From: Vibrio cincinnatiensis
GTDB lineage: Bacteria > Pseudomonadota > Gammaproteobacteria > Enterobacterales > Vibrionaceae
Length of the DNA: 64,000 bases
Direction of reading: 5' to 3'
Assembly (NCBI RefSeq): GCF_022113815.1
Contig: NZ_SGOM01000008.1
Coordinates: forward strand, 62,001 to 126,000
Position 1 is the stretch's first letter. Each line of letters starts with the position of its first letter. Under the pieces are notes generated by a model. It had not been told where the DNA came from. It was given only the letters and a program-made list of their open reading frames with translations, and searched no databases. A program made the position numbers and the translations under genes. Shown in pieces: positions 1-9,826 of the stretch.

Positions 1-438
1 AGGGGTGTTTGATTGCTCAGCAAAAAACTCTGTATGACCACTAAATGCCACGCCTGCTCGGTTGATAACCCCTTTGTGTACGGGGCCGGTGACAATAGCA
101 TCAAATTCGTTATTCATACAGCCTAAAGCGGCTCTTTCTAATGTTTTTAGTACGTAATGACCATTTGCTTCATTGAGTTGACCTGGAATGACAGTTTCGG
201 CTACATCAACGTGCTCTACGACCAAAGACCCCGCTTGTTGAGGGCGAGGGGGCTGCTTTGGATCATAGTCAATAAGCTCAACAGGAATATCCAATAATTG
301 AGATCGCTGCATTAGCATTGTTTTGTCAGCACAAATCACGACTTGATGTGGCCAACTTTCTCTTGAAAGATCAAGTACTAAATCCGGGCCTATACCGGCT
401 GGCTCCCCAGCGGTGATAACAATGCGTTTAATCGTCAT
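1..438 (-). CDS. pdxA: 4-hydroxythreonine-4-phosphate dehydrogenase, N-terminal part (runs off the window edge)
   Basis: PdxA oxidises 4-phosphohydroxy-L-threonine in the DXP-dependent pyridoxal 5'-phosphate pathway (cytoplasmic homodimer). Only the first 146 codons lie in the window; the gene continues past base 1. The translation starts MTIKRIVITAGEPAGIGPDL, the usual PdxA opening, and carries the conserved VTGPVHKG and SGHTEFF motifs; the His-Thr of the latter (about residues 135-136) matches the substrate-binding pair of the E. coli enzyme. The ATG at 438 overlaps the surA stop codon by 11 bp, so the two are likely translationally coupled. The order lptD-surA-pdxA is the conserved gammaproteobacterial operon. 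The metal-binding histidines lie outside the visible part. Confidence 0.95.
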   Translation of the reverse strand, partial: MTIKRIVITAGEPAGIGPDLVLDLSRESWPHQVVICADKTMLMQRSQLLDIPVELIDYDPKQPPRPQQAGSLVVEHVDVAETVIPGQLNEANGHYVLKTLERAALGCMNNEFDAIVTGPVHKGVINRAGVAFSGHTEFFAEQSNTP

Positions 439-1723
439 CTTGATTATCCTGTAAAACTTCTACGAAAGCTGCAGCACGTAATTCTTGTAACCAAGCACTG
501 GCTTCTTCATTGAATTTTCGGTTAAACAAAATGCGGTAGGCTCGGTTTTTTAAGGCTGCATCGGTGCGATCCACATTACGACGATCGAGCACTTCTACGA
601 TATGCCACCCATGCACGGTTTTAAAGGGGGGGCTAATGGTTCCTACGGCGAGAGTTTCCACTTGGTGCTTAAACTCTGGTACGTAGAGGTCGGGGGTTTG
701 ATAGCCTAACTCACCATTTTGTGCCGCAGATCCTGGATCTTGGCTGTATTGTTGCGCTAATTCCGCAAAGCTGGCTTCTCCGGCGCGGATGCGGCGAATG
801 AACTCTTCAAGCTCTTTCTGTGCCCCTTCATCACTTAAAATGATGGTTGGTTTGATTAAAATATGACGAGCATTGACCTCGGTTACCGCTACCGTTTCCA
901 GCCCTTTTACATCGTCGATTTTTAGAATATGAAAGCCGACACCACTGCGAAATGGGCCTATGATGCTGCCTTTATTCTGCATTTTTATCTGATCAGCAAA
1001 AATCGTCGGCATCTCTTCTTTACGCATCCATCCCCAATCTCCACCTTGCAGTGCTTTGGGTCCTTTAGAGTAAGTGAGAGCCAACGTACTGAAATCGGCA
1101 CCATGATTAAGCTGTTCCACGAGTTTTTTCGCTTGTTCTTCAACTTGCGATTTCTCTTGTCCTTCATTGAAGCGTAGTTGAATGTGACGGATTTTATACT
1201 GAACCGTCGCATTTGTTTCTTGTGCCAGTAATTCAGCCAGTGTTTCTACTTCTGCCGGAATAATGTTAATTCGACGACGAACTAAAGCATTACGAGCCTC
1301 ACTGGCGGCCATTTCTTTTCTGACCTGTTCTCGAAATTCGGCATATGTGAGCCCTTCAGCAGCAACAGAAGTGCGTAACTGTTCTGGTGTTTGTTGGTTG
1401 TTACGGGCTATTTCAAGGATTGCATCATTTAAGCGATTATCATCAATACGTACCCCAATGCGTTCCGCTTCTTGTTGTTGCAGGGTTTCGATAACTAGTT
1501 TTTCAATGACTTGTTCACGTAATACGTTTTCTGCTGGAAGGGTTTGTTGGTTTTGTTTTGCATTGGCTTTAACCGTTAATAGCGCACTATCAATCTCACT
1601 TTGTAAAATAACGCCACTGTTAACGATTATCGCGACACGATCCAATTCAACTGGCTGAGCCAGTACAGGGGCCGTACCCAGTAGAGTGACTAACGTGCAT
1701 AATGCGGTGGTCCACAATTTCAT
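428..1723 (-). CDS. surA: Periplasmic chaperone / peptidyl-prolyl isomerase SurA
   Basis: SurA escorts unfolded outer-membrane proteins, including LptD encoded just upstream, across the periplasm to the BAM complex. From ATG 1723 the product is 431 aa, close to E. coli SurA (428 aa). It has a Sec signal peptide (residues 1-22, cleavage after VLA), an N-terminal chaperone domain, two parvulin domains (about 175-275 and 285-385, each with a RHI(Q/L)-type strand) and a C-terminal helix. An in-frame ATG at 1768 overlaps the lptD stop as TAATG and would add 15 residues before the signal peptide. I chose 1723 because AGGA precedes it at good spacing and it gives a normal signal peptide. Confidence 0.95.
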   Translation of the reverse strand: MKLWTTALCTLVTLLGTAPVLAQPVELDRVAIIVNSGVILQSEIDSALLTVKANAKQNQQTLPAENVLREQVIEKLVIETLQQQEAERIGVRIDDNRLNDAILEIARNNQQTPEQLRTSVAAEGLTYAEFREQVRKEMAASEARNALVRRRINIIPAEVETLAELLAQETNATVQYKIRHIQLRFNEGQEKSQVEEQAKKLVEQLNHGADFSTLALTYSKGPKALQGGDWGWMRKEEMPTIFADQIKMQNKGSIIGPFRSGVGFHILKIDDVKGLETVAVTEVNARHILIKPTIILSDEGAQKELEEFIRRIRAGEASFAELAQQYSQDPGSAAQNGELGYQTPDLYVPEFKHQVETLAVGTISPPFKTVHGWHIVEVLDRRNVDRTDAALKNRAYRILFNRKFNEEASAWLQELRAAAFVEVLQDNQDDD

Positions 1724-1767
1724 TCCATGTCCTATCAAAATCGATGATCCTAAAGTTAGGTTCGTCA

Positions 1768-4119
1768 TTAGTTATTCAAAAAGAAAGGGCGGCCATAACC
1801 GAGTGAATTACTTGACCCTTTAATTCCTGTCATACTTTCACTTGAGGTTACATTGGTACCAAAGCCAATAATTCCGATATTAAAGCTAAAGTTATTTTCA
1901 TACTCTGGAGAGGCATGTGCATCAGTAATAAAGTCTCCTTTCCAACTTTTCAATTGGTTACTGTAAGCAAAGCCCATATACCAGCAGTCGGAGGTGTAAC
2001 GTAAACCTATTAACCATTCAAGGGCTTCTTTCGTGGTTGTATCGTAAAAATATTGCCCATTCATTTGCCATTTTTGTGTCAGTTGGTAGCCACCGAGTAA
2101 ACCAACTTGTGAAATACCATCTTTAGTAATCCGATTGACGGGAATGGTGTCTCCCACCGTATTCTCGATATATTCTTTGGTGACGTAACGGTAGTTTGTT
2201 TGGAGATACCCCCCCGTAAAGCGGTACTCTAATGTACTATTGGCTAACTGCATGGCGCTGGTATCAACATCGTATTGAATACCACCATGATAGAAGAGGT
2301 AGTCGTCATAGTTAAAATCCATTTCGATCGCCCAAGCCGAATAGCTGCTTTGCGATTCTTCCTCTTCTGGTTCGGTTAAATTACTCGCTTTTAGCCCCTT
2401 ATCCAGATAGAAAATTTGTCCGAAGGCAATATTTAACCGTTCTTTGTATTGATCATCAAAGAAACGAGTCGATGCTCCATAGCTAATCTGGTTCGCTGGG
2501 GCGATATAATCAACACTGCTGTATTTACGGCTGCGGAACAAACCGTAGTAATCCATTTGTAACAGCGTGGTGTCATACAATGCGATTTTTTTCTGATCTT
2601 CCTTAGGAACGTACAGATATTGGATCTGGGGTTCTAGCGTTTGGGTGTAGTTATTAAAGAGTACCGTATCTCGCTCAAGGATAATTCCTGCATGGGTTCT
2701 AAATTCAGGGATGACTCGTGACACTTCTTCCTCAAGATCTTGATAATCACTACTGGTTACGCCCTTTAAATCTTGTTTGTAGTATGTACCGAGTACTCGA
2801 GCTTCAGTTGTCCATGTACCCCAAGTGTTACCCATAGGAATGGTTATGCCCGGTTCAATATGAACACGAGTAGCCGAAGGCTTTCCGGATGCATCGGTTT
2901 CAAAGCGGGAAATATGACTTTTTAGATCCAGATCTAGGTAGCGTAGTACTTCTGGGGCATAGTAGTTAAAAGCGAGTTGCGGCATTAACCGATAAGGTTG
3001 GTTATCGCCCGTAGTTAATACCTGAAAATCTCTAGCCAGCAACGAAGCATCCCATGATGCGCTGCGGTAAGTGACTCGGCCCTGTTGAATCAATTGACCA
3101 TCTTCACGATGACCGACCCCCGAGCTGAGGTCTGAGAAATATTCAATATCACTAACCCGAGAGTAGTCGAGATCAAACTTCCAAGCTTGCTGATAAATAC
3201 CACTGTGTTTGTATTGGAAAGCCCAGCGATCCCCTTTTTCTGGGTATAGGCTATCATCGGGTAAATATTCAGCTTTAATATCGCCTTGACCATAGTCGGT
3301 GAGATAGCGGAAAAGTGTACTCAGTTGCGTTCCACGGTTCTCCATATAGTGAACCGTTGTCTCTAGATCATAGTTTGGTGCTAAGTTCCAATAGAAAGGT
3401 ACTGCAGCTTCAAATCCATCTCGTGAACCGTATGAGAAGCTTGGATAGAGAAAGCCCGTTTTACGTGTATCACCAATCGGTACCGTTAGGTATGGTAAAT
3501 AGAAAATCGGGATATTTTGCACTTCCAAGCGTGGGTTATAAAATGTCGCTTGTTCCTCGTCTTGATCAACATCGATGCTTGAGGCTCGTAGTCGCCAGGC
3601 GTTGTCTCCTTCAGGGCACGACGTGATTGAACCATCTTCAATTTCATACACCGCTTTACCTGTTTTCGCGATATAAGCGGCTTGTCCTCGCCCTGGCTGA
3701 CATAAGAATTGATATTGCGTATTTTCCAATGTCATTTGATCGGTATTTAAATTATTGGTCGCCCGATCAGAGGTTGTTTTGACTTGGCCATCGCTAAATT
3801 TTACGTCCCCTTCTGCAATCACAATGTTGTCTTGTTGATGTAAGGTTACACTGTTTGCGTGGATCTGCTTTTGCCCCTGAATAACAACCACATTACCCGA
3901 ATAGGTTGCTCGTTCCCCATTAATTGCTTCTAGCTTATCCGCTTCGACATTGATAGGCTGTGCGCTCGGATTTTCCGATTCAGGCTGGTTAACTAAGCAT
4001 TGATCGATAGTGGGCAGTTCCTGCACACTCTCATCCACCGTGGTGTCTGCTTGAGTCTGTGGCGCAAAAAGCGCGGCGCTAATGGAAGCGGCTAAAAATG
4101 TGCGGGAAAAACGTGACAT
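1768..4119 (-). CDS. lptD: LPS-assembly protein LptD (outer-membrane translocon)
   Basis: LptD, plugged by the lipoprotein LptE, inserts lipopolysaccharide into the outer leaflet of the outer membrane. The 783-aa product has a signal peptide (1-24, ending TQA), an LptA/OstA-like beta-jellyroll domain (about 55-200) and a large beta-barrel to a C-terminal LNN. It has four cysteines in all (41, 140, 168, 712). E. coli LptD uses two adjacent C-terminal cysteines to form two interdomain disulfides; here the corresponding site reads SDCWY, with a single Cys712, so at most one long-range disulfide of that kind can form. It is first in the lptD-surA-pdxA operon and divergent from djlA, with 147 bp between the starts. 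Confidence 0.96.
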   Translation of the reverse strand: MSRFSRTFLAASISAALFAPQTQADTTVDESVQELPTIDQCLVNQPESENPSAQPINVEADKLEAINGERATYSGNVVVIQGQKQIHANSVTLHQQDNIVIAEGDVKFSDGQVKTTSDRATNNLNTDQMTLENTQYQFLCQPGRGQAAYIAKTGKAVYEIEDGSITSCPEGDNAWRLRASSIDVDQDEEQATFYNPRLEVQNIPIFYLPYLTVPIGDTRKTGFLYPSFSYGSRDGFEAAVPFYWNLAPNYDLETTVHYMENRGTQLSTLFRYLTDYGQGDIKAEYLPDDSLYPEKGDRWAFQYKHSGIYQQAWKFDLDYSRVSDIEYFSDLSSGVGHREDGQLIQQGRVTYRSASWDASLLARDFQVLTTGDNQPYRLMPQLAFNYYAPEVLRYLDLDLKSHISRFETDASGKPSATRVHIEPGITIPMGNTWGTWTTEARVLGTYYKQDLKGVTSSDYQDLEEEVSRVIPEFRTHAGIILERDTVLFNNYTQTLEPQIQYLYVPKEDQKKIALYDTTLLQMDYYGLFRSRKYSSVDYIAPANQISYGASTRFFDDQYKERLNIAFGQIFYLDKGLKASNLTEPEEEESQSSYSAWAIEMDFNYDDYLFYHGGIQYDVDTSAMQLANSTLEYRFTGGYLQTNYRYVTKEYIENTVGDTIPVNRITKDGISQVGLLGGYQLTQKWQMNGQYFYDTTTKEALEWLIGLRYTSDCWYMGFAYSNQLKSWKGDFITDAHASPEYENNFSFNIGIIGFGTNVTSSESMTGIKGSSNSLGYGRPFFLNN

Positions 4120-4266
4120 CGAGTTGTACTATCCTGTTGAGCTTGTTTGATTCCGACTTTAGGAGTGATAAGTCAATAAAATGTTCCCTATCATAAAGGA
4201 ATTTAACGCTCCCGGCACTATCAGACCACAGCACACCTAAAAAATTCATAGATTGAGAGCACATAA

Positions 4267-5136
4267 ATGCATATTTTTGGCAAAATACTTGGCGCTTTCT
4301 TCGGTTTCCTATTTGGGGGACCGTTTGGCGCAGTCTTTGGCTTTTTCCTTGGCCATCAATTTGATAAAGCCCGTCAGCGTAGCCAGAATCCATTTGCTAC
4401 AGGGGGCTTTAATTCCTCTGGTCCCAGCCAGTCAGAGCGACAAGAAGAGTTTTTTAAAGCGGCTTTTGCTGTGATGGGACATGTAGCAAAAGCGAAAGGG
4501 CAGGTGACGCAACAAGAAATCCACCTTGCGAGCGTGATGATGGAGCGCATGAATTTACATGGTGAGCAACGTCGTGCTGCACAAGAGGCATTTCGAGAGG
4601 GGAAAGGGGCCGATTTTCCATTACAAGAAACATTAGAGAATGTACGTTTTTTTACCGGTGGTCGGTTTGATTTATTACAGTTTTTCCTTGAACTTCAGAT
4701 TTCAGCGGCTTTCGCTGATGGTGATTTACATCCTAGTGAACGGCAGGTTCTACATAAAATTGCGCAGGGACTCGGATTTTCCTCAGAGCAATTAGAACGT
4801 CGATTACGTATGCAAGAAGCGGCCTTTCGTTTTCAATCCGCTGGTGGCTTTAGTGGGGGTTTTGGCAGCGAACAAGATCGCCATTCTGGCTCGGGGCAAT
4901 GGCAACAAGCAAGCGCTCGAAATCGATTGGCGGATGCTTTTTCAGTGTTGGGTGTCAGCGAAGATGCTGATGCAAAAGAGATTAAGCGAGCTTACCGTAA
5001 ATTAATGAATGAACATCACCCAGATAAGCTAATGGCAAAAGGGTTACCGCCTGAGATGATGAACATGGCGAAAGAAAAATCACAAGAAATCCAACATGCT
5101 TATGATCTGATTAAAAAAGAGAAGGGCATTAAGTAA
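4267..5136 (+). CDS. djlA: Membrane-anchored co-chaperone DjlA
   Basis: DjlA is an inner-membrane DnaJ-type co-chaperone that stimulates DnaK and is linked in E. coli to envelope stress and capsule signalling. The 289-aa product starts with a Gly/Phe-rich transmembrane helix (about 7-30, with repeated GFxxGGPFGA-type turns as in the DjlA TM dimerisation motif). A TerB-like helical middle domain follows (about 55-180), then a Gly/Ser/Gln-rich linker and a C-terminal J domain (about 220-289) whose HPD tripeptide is at 251-253. The J domain at the C-terminus is what distinguishes DjlA from DnaJ. Monocistronic, divergent from lptD, and followed by an intrinsic terminator. Confidence 0.94.
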   Translation: MHIFGKILGAFFGFLFGGPFGAVFGFFLGHQFDKARQRSQNPFATGGFNSSGPSQSERQEEFFKAAFAVMGHVAKAKGQVTQQEIHLASVMMERMNLHGEQRRAAQEAFREGKGADFPLQETLENVRFFTGGRFDLLQFFLELQISAAFADGDLHPSERQVLHKIAQGLGFSSEQLERRLRMQEAAFRFQSAGGFSGGFGSEQDRHSGSGQWQQASARNRLADAFSVLGVSEDADAKEIKRAYRKLMNEHHPDKLMAKGLPPEMMNMAKEKSQEIQHAYDLIKKEKGIK

Positions 5137-5162
5137 CGGACAACGGAAAGTTTTACTCATTT

Positions 5163-5211
5163 CCCCGATAACGCTGAGAAAGGGCATCGGGGATGGCCGT
5201 TCTCAGCTTTT
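5163..5211 (+). terminator. Rho-independent terminator after djlA
   Basis: Outer stem GCTGAGAA (5173-5180) / TTCTCAGC (5200-5207), an inner stem GGCATC / GATGGCC with one bulge, then TTTT. A competing pairing CCCCGAT (5163-5169) / ATCGGGG (5186-5192) interlocks with the terminator stem. Confidence 0.75.
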
Positions 5212-5218
5212 CAGAGCA

Positions 5219-5247
5219 AAAAAAATCCCAGTCATTGACTGGGATTT
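5219..5247 (-). terminator. Terminator of the first tRNA array
   Basis: Perfect stem AAATCCCAGTC (5223-5233) / GACTGGGATTT (5237-5247). On the minus strand it is followed by a run of U and lies just 3' of the last tRNA-Asn. Nearly the same hairpin ends the second array at 7820-7844. Confidence 0.85.
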
Positions 5248-5253
5248 AAAATT

Positions 5254-5329
5254 TGGCTCCTCCTGCTGGGCTCGAACCAGCGACCTGCGGATTAACAGTC
5301 CGTCGCTCTACCAACTGAGCTAAGGAGGA
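5254..5329 (-). tRNA. tRNA-Asn (anticodon GTT)
   Basis: A 76-nt cloverleaf with CCA encoded. Acceptor stem TCCTCCT/AGGAGGA, D-arm TAGCTCAGTTGGTAGAGC, anticodon loop CTGTTAA, T-loop TTCGAGC. Identical to the copies at 5452-5527 and 7851-7926. Last gene of the first array. Confidence 0.97.
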
Positions 5330-5340
5330 ATAAATTTTTA

Positions 5341-5416
<76 letters not shown>

Positions 5417-5451
5417 CTAATTAAACAATGTATTCACACTGTTCAAAAATT

Positions 5452-5527
5452 TGGCTCCTCCTGCTGGGCTCGAACCAGCGACCTGCGGATTAACAGTCCG
5501 TCGCTCTACCAACTGAGCTAAGGAGGA
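5452..5527 (-). tRNA. tRNA-Asn (anticodon GTT)
   Basis: Identical 76-nt copy of the neighbouring tRNA-Asn genes, with CCA encoded and anticodon loop CTGTTAA. Confidence 0.97.
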
Positions 5528-5545
5528 ACAATCTTTTAAGATAAA

Positions 5546-5621
<76 letters not shown>

Positions 5622-5673
5622 GCATATTTATCTTTTCATGGTATCGGTATCGCACCAATACTCATTTGAATAA

Positions 5674-5749
5674 TGGTGCCTCGAGGCGGAATCGAACCAC
5701 CGACACGAGGATTTTCAATCCTCTGCTCTACCGACTGAGCTATCGAGGC
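5674..5749 (-). tRNA. tRNA-Phe (anticodon GAA)
   Basis: A 76-nt cloverleaf with CCA. Acceptor stem GCCTCGA/TCGAGGC, anticodon loop TTGAAAA, T-loop TTCGATT. First gene of the first array and identical to 7939-8014. Confidence 0.97.
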
Positions 5750-5759
5750 AACGGGGTGT

Positions 5760-5788
5760 ATTAAACGAGTTTTCCGATTCTTCGTCAA
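5760..5788 (-). promoter_or_regulatory. Sigma-70 promoter of the first tRNA array
   Basis: On the minus strand: -35 TTGACG, 17-bp spacer, -10 TTTAAT, about 10 bp upstream of the tRNA-Phe 5' end. Same hexamers and spacing as the promoter of the second array (8233-8261). Confidence 0.8.
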
Positions 5789-5939
5789 CAGTAAAATGCA
5801 AAAAAAAACTCGTTTGGTGATTTTCTATACTTAGCGGGCTATTTTTGCTCATTTTGGATGGAAAAAGCTAAGGAAACAGGGGAATAAAGGTAAATTAGTG
5901 TCAGACGGAAGCCTTCTCCATTTTTTAACGGTCAGAGAC

Positions 5940-5968
5940 AATAAAGGCGTATTTGGTACGCCTTTATT
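5940..5968 (-). terminator. Terminator after the chemoreceptor gene
   Basis: Perfect 12-bp stem AATAAAGGCGTA (5940-5951) / TACGCCTTTATT (5957-5968) with a 5-nt loop. It lies 30 bp past the chemoreceptor stop and separates that gene from the first tRNA array. Confidence 0.8.
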
Positions 5969-5998
5969 TGTTATCCAGAGAGGTCAGGAAGTTGTTGT

Positions 5999-7633
5999 TT
6001 ATCTTACTTCATTTTTAATGCTGAATTTACTTACCCATTGCTCAAGCTCATGGGCTAAATGAGTCAATGTGCGGGTACTTTGGTGGCTTTCGGTCACGAC
6101 ATGGCTTAAATCAGTTCCACTTTGCTCAATCATATTGATGCGTTGAGAAATATCGTCACTCACCTGTGTTTGCTCTGCTGCTGCTGTGGCAATTTGGTGA
6201 CTCATGGAGGAGATACTTTCCAGAGCACTAACAATTAAACCTAATGCTGCAGAAGCATTTTCTGATTCCGTTACCGTGCTTTGGCTCGTTTGTGCGCAAA
6301 TTTGCATACTATCAATAGCATTGCGAGAACCAGATTGAAGGTTTTGGATCATTTGTTGGATTTCTTTCGTACTGGTTTGAGTTCGTCCTGCAAGGTTACG
6401 AACTTCATCGGCGACAACCGCAAAGCCTCGACCTTGTTCACCAGCTCGAGCGGCTTCAATCGCTGCATTCAGAGCCAGTAAGTTGGTTTGTTCGGCAATA
6501 TCGCCAATGACATTGAGTACTTGAGCAATGTTGTTCACCTCATTATCAAGCTCTAACACGGCTTGGCTAGCTGTTTGTAGTTGATCGGCAAGACCTTGAA
6601 TATTACCTACAGCATTATGGATAAGTTGTTGTGTTTGTTGGCTTTGCTTGTCTGCTTCATCGGTATTTAATGCCGTGTCTTGTGCTGAATGAGCCACTTG
6701 AGTTGCTGAAGAGGCCATTTCTGTCATTGCGGTAGCGATCATTTCTGTTGATTGTTGTTGGGTTTCTGTCAGAGCCGCAATCGAGTGGGAGCGATTTTCG
6801 ACCTCAGACAATTCTCCCCGTAAAGCCATCATTGATGCCTCTAAGTTTTGGACCAACTGAGCTAAAGAAAGGCTCATTTGTTGTACGGCACCATAAATAC
6901 TGTCTTTGGGAGCTTGTTCTGTAAATTGAGTATAAATATCACCATCAGCGACCGATTGTACTGCATTTCGTACGTCATTAGGCTCTCCACCAAGCAGTGC
7001 TAATATTTTTCGAATTGCGTAAACGAGAATAAGGAAAATACCACCTGCGATGGCAAAACAGAGAGAAACTTGCCACTGTGCGGTTGACCAAAAACGGGCA
7101 TTAGCTTCATTAAACCCAATACCGGTTCCCACCACCCAGCCCCAATAAGGGGTTTTTTGTGCAATCGAGAGTTTTTCTTCGATAGAGCCATCAGCTTGTT
7201 TTTGTGTCCAAGTATATTCCACAAGCTGTGAACGCTTATTGGCAAGAACATCTTGAATCAGTTTGCCCACACTGTTGCCTTGTCCATCTTTAAAATCGTG
7301 GAAACTGGTACCATGAAGTTGAGGATCGAGAGGGGCGGCAATAAACATCATGTCTTTATCTGCGACATACACGTATTCGTTATCTTTATAGATGTTATTA
7401 CGCATCAAACGCGTTGCTAATGCTTTTGCTTCGGTTTCTGATAACTTTCCTTCTTGAGACATCTTCTCAACTTCTAGCAGAATATTGTAAGCACTTTGGA
7501 AGTGTTCTGTTACACGCGCTTTATTATCAAGATTACTAGCAACACGAAGTGTCCAAAGCCCCGTCGCAGTGAGAGCAAGCAAGGCAATTAAGATAATTCC
7601 TGATAAAAAATAAGATTGAGTTTTCAGTTTCAT
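5999..7633 (-). CDS. Methyl-accepting chemotaxis protein with a single-Cache sensor
   Basis: Transmembrane chemoreceptor that would signal through CheW/CheA to the flagellar motor. The 544-aa product has TM1 (about 8-30), a periplasmic single-Cache (sCache_2) domain (about 40-175, with the [15 protein letters not shown] and [10 protein letters not shown] segments typical of that fold), TM2 (about 188-208), a short HAMP-like linker and a cytoplasmic signalling domain. The highly conserved hairpin tip ([20 protein letters not shown], followed by the [20 protein letters not shown] region) is intact. There is no C-terminal CheR-docking pentapeptide. The ligand cannot be told from sequence; sCache receptors often bind small organic acids. 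The gene sits alone between two tRNA arrays on the same strand and has its own terminator. V. cholerae has an MCP at this place as I recall. Confidence 0.93.
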   Translation of the reverse strand: MKLKTQSYFLSGIILIALLALTATGLWTLRVASNLDNKARVTEHFQSAYNILLEVEKMSQEGKLSETEAKALATRLMRNNIYKDNEYVYVADKDMMFIAAPLDPQLHGTSFHDFKDGQGNSVGKLIQDVLANKRSQLVEYTWTQKQADGSIEEKLSIAQKTPYWGWVVGTGIGFNEANARFWSTAQWQVSLCFAIAGGIFLILVYAIRKILALLGGEPNDVRNAVQSVADGDIYTQFTEQAPKDSIYGAVQQMSLSLAQLVQNLEASMMALRGELSEVENRSHSIAALTETQQQSTEMIATAMTEMASSATQVAHSAQDTALNTDEADKQSQQTQQLIHNAVGNIQGLADQLQTASQAVLELDNEVNNIAQVLNVIGDIAEQTNLLALNAAIEAARAGEQGRGFAVVADEVRNLAGRTQTSTKEIQQMIQNLQSGSRNAIDSMQICAQTSQSTVTESENASAALGLIVSALESISSMSHQIATAAAEQTQVSDDISQRINMIEQSGTDLSHVVTESHQSTRTLTHLAHELEQWVSKFSIKNEVR

Positions 7634-7819
7634 ATGCCACCCTCAAGCGATATTGAAGAATATTATTATGATTAAATTACAATAATATCAGCATAGAGCA
7701 AGTGAGGGATGTAGGATATGAGGAAGTTAGTAAACTATGACAGGGATTAAATTTTTTACTCGAAAAAAGTATCTATTGTAGAAATAAGCATCAAAAAGGC
7801 GAGGTGGTAGACAAAAAAG

Positions 7820-7844
7820 AAAACCCAGTCAAGGACTGGGTTTT
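7820..7844 (-). terminator. Terminator of the second tRNA array
   Basis: Perfect stem AAAACCCAGTC (7820-7830) / GACTGGGTTTT (7834-7844) just 3' of the last tRNA-Asn, followed by a U-rich tract on the minus strand. It is nearly the same as the first array's terminator. Confidence 0.85.
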
Positions 7845-7850
7845 GAATGG

Positions 7851-7926
7851 TGGCTCCTCCTGCTGGGCTCGAACCAGCGACCTGCGGATTAACAGTCCGT
7901 CGCTCTACCAACTGAGCTAAGGAGGA
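7851..7926 (-). tRNA. tRNA-Asn (anticodon GTT)
   Basis: Third identical 76-nt tRNA-Asn copy, with CCA encoded. Last gene of the second array. Confidence 0.97.
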
Positions 7927-7938
7927 ACAGCTTTAATA

Positions 7939-8014
7939 TGGTGCCTCGAGGCGGAATCGAACCACCGACACGAGGATTTTCAATCCTCTGCTCTACCGAC
8001 TGAGCTATCGAGGC
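7939..8014 (-). tRNA. tRNA-Phe (anticodon GAA)
   Basis: A 76-nt cloverleaf with CCA and acceptor stem GCCTCGA/TCGAGGC. Identical to 5674-5749. Confidence 0.97.
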
Positions 8015-8020
8015 AATAAA

Positions 8021-8096
<76 letters not shown>

Positions 8097-8145
8097 GCAC
8101 TTAATTTATTGCTTGTTGTTGCGATTGCACCAACAATAAAATTTG

Positions 8146-8221
8146 TGGTGCCCGGAGGCGGAATCGAACCACCGACACGAGGATTTTCAATCCTCTGCTC
8201 TACCGACTGAGCTATCCGGGC
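8146..8221 (-). tRNA. tRNA-Phe (anticodon GAA), variant acceptor stem
   Basis: A 76-nt cloverleaf with CCA. The acceptor stem is GCCCGGA/TCCGGGC instead of GCCTCGA/TCGAGGC, a paired (compensated) change; the rest matches the other tRNA-Phe copies. First gene of the second array. Confidence 0.97.
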
Positions 8222-8232
8222 AACGGAGCGCT

Positions 8233-8261
8233 ATTAAACGGATTTTCCTTCGCTGCGTCAA
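8233..8261 (-). promoter_or_regulatory. Sigma-70 promoter of the second tRNA array
   Basis: Minus strand: -35 TTGACG, 17-bp spacer, -10 TTTAAT, followed by a GC-rich discriminator (AGCGCTCCG) as expected for stringently controlled stable-RNA promoters. Confidence 0.8.
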
Positions 8262-8329
8262 CTGGTTTTTAGAAAAAAAAGGAAAAATTGGTTCAAGCGT
8301 CGTTATTTTAGGCAATTTAGCGCATTTTC

Positions 8330-9460
8330 TTATTTTTTATGGAAATCCTGTTTATAGCGAGTCACTTTTTCAAGGTAGCGCCTTGCTTCTGCATTTGGGT
8401 GTTTTTTGGTTAAGGCCCAATAAACTTGGTTTGGTTGCAGAGCGTTGAGATTTTTCATGGCACGCTGCCTATCACTATGAAATGTGCGTAAAACCCCACC
8501 CGTGCCTCCGTTGTAGGCTGAAATCATACTGTATTCTAAAGAGAGCGGCTGTTTTACCTCTTTAAGATAGCGATTTTTAAGGAGATAAAAGTATGCCGTT
8601 CCCGTATCAATATTATTTTCAGGGTTAAACAGATATTCTGGTGACGGTTCTCCAGAGCGATTTTTGACCAAATTAAAGACGTCGCGCCCTGCAGTTTTAG
8701 GCACAATTTGCATTAGCCCATAAGCATTGGCCCAACTGACGGCATAAGGGTTAAAGCTGCTTTCGGTTTTGATGATCGCATAGATCAAATCTTCTGGAAT
8801 ATCGTATTTACGTGATGCTTGGCGCACAATATCTGAGTATTGGTAGCTGCGGATCTGCATTTGATCTTCAACCATCGGGATTTCCACGTAATAGGATTTT
8901 TTAAAATCCACTTGTTTTACTTTGAGGTGGTGAGCTATCAAATAATCAGCAAAGCGGTTGGCGCGCCAGCTCCACTGGATCGGTTGTTTATCTTGATCGA
9001 CCACCTGTTGATATAAAAAAGGTTGGCCTTTTAATTCGATATTTTTGGATGAAAAAAGGTCAACATTGGCCGGGTCATCAGGCGTTAGTAGCGTGGTCAT
9101 GATCGCTTTTTTCAAGTGTACTTTGGGATCGGTAGGGGAGATGGTTTCCACCAATATTTTCCCATCACTAAAGTTAACTTCGGTACGGCTTAGGTAGTTA
9201 TCTATGTATTTTACATAGTTACTTTTGCCGGCCATTTTTACTTCTTTACGCCCCCACCGTTTCTCGATATTGCCAGAAAAGCTATGAATTAGGGCATCAA
9301 GCGCTGCGGTATCTTTTTCAAATTGACCGGGTAATTGGGCAAGATTTTTCGCAAATCGATTGGTTGGCTCATAATTGATATCGTAAATACTTTCGATAAA
9401 TTCTCGGCTACAACCGACCAAAAGCAGCAGAGTGGTCAGGCAATAAAAACACTTTTTCAT
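8330..9460 (-). CDS. mltC: Membrane-bound lytic murein transglycosylase C
   Basis: MltC is an outer-membrane lipoprotein that cleaves the glycan strand of peptidoglycan, forming 1,6-anhydro-muropeptides. From ATG 9460 the 376-aa product has a lipoprotein signal ending LLVG-Cys17, a DUF3393-type N-domain (about 45-215) and a C-terminal SLT lysozyme-like domain. The catalytic Glu is in AIIKTESSFNPYAVS (about residue 233), followed by GLMQIVP and the AYNGG motif. An in-frame ATG at 9514 would put 18 residues ahead of the lipobox and has no clear ribosome site, so I reject it. It follows mutY and yggX on the same strand, the order seen in E. coli. Confidence 0.94.
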   Translation of the reverse strand: MKKCFYCLTTLLLLVGCSREFIESIYDINYEPTNRFAKNLAQLPGQFEKDTAALDALIHSFSGNIEKRWGRKEVKMAGKSNYVKYIDNYLSRTEVNFSDGKILVETISPTDPKVHLKKAIMTTLLTPDDPANVDLFSSKNIELKGQPFLYQQVVDQDKQPIQWSWRANRFADYLIAHHLKVKQVDFKKSYYVEIPMVEDQMQIRSYQYSDIVRQASRKYDIPEDLIYAIIKTESSFNPYAVSWANAYGLMQIVPKTAGRDVFNLVKNRSGEPSPEYLFNPENNIDTGTAYFYLLKNRYLKEVKQPLSLEYSMISAYNGGTGGVLRTFHSDRQRAMKNLNALQPNQVYWALTKKHPNAEARRYLEKVTRYKQDFHKK

Positions 9461-9530
9461 GCATTTTCCGGACAAATATAGCGAGGAAATGAGGGCGAAA
9501 GCCCCAATTTCCATCGACGTTCAATGAAAG

Positions 9531-9806
9531 TTATGCTTGGCTTGGCGGGGTATAGCCTTCGATGTGGATATCTTTTCCTTCAAAGAGGAAATTCACCATT
9601 TCTTGTTCAAGGAGTTTACGATGTTCAGGATCCATCATATTCAGTTTTTTTTCGTTGATCAGCATTGTTTGCTTGGTTTGCCATTGCGCCCAGGCTTCTT
9701 TTGATATGTTATCGAAGATACGTTTTCCCAGATCTCCTGGGTAAAGCTGAAAATCCAGACCGTCAGCTTCTTTTTGTAGGCGAGCACAAAATACCGTGCG
9801 GCTCAT
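9531..9806 (-). CDS. yggX: Fe(2+)-trafficking / oxidative-damage protection protein YggX
   Basis: Small cytoplasmic protein linked to protection of iron-sulfur clusters from oxidation and to iron trafficking, supporting partners such as MutY. The 91-aa product starts [18 protein letters not shown], has the family's single conserved Cys7 and the [14 protein letters not shown]...WQ region, and is the usual length. It sits 20 bp after the mutY stop, so it is co-transcribed with mutY; the pairing with an Fe-S repair enzyme fits its role. Confidence 0.96.
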   Translation of the reverse strand: MSRTVFCARLQKEADGLDFQLYPGDLGKRIFDNISKEAWAQWQTKQTMLINEKKLNMMDPEHRKLLEQEMVNFLFEGKDIHIEGYTPPSQA

Positions 9807-9826
9807 AATGATTTCCTCTTGATGAT

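Noticed and set aside
4079..4393. Minus-strand open frame upstream of lptD overlapping djlA
   Set aside because: Covers the divergent promoter region and the djlA start; no ribosome site or homology visible.
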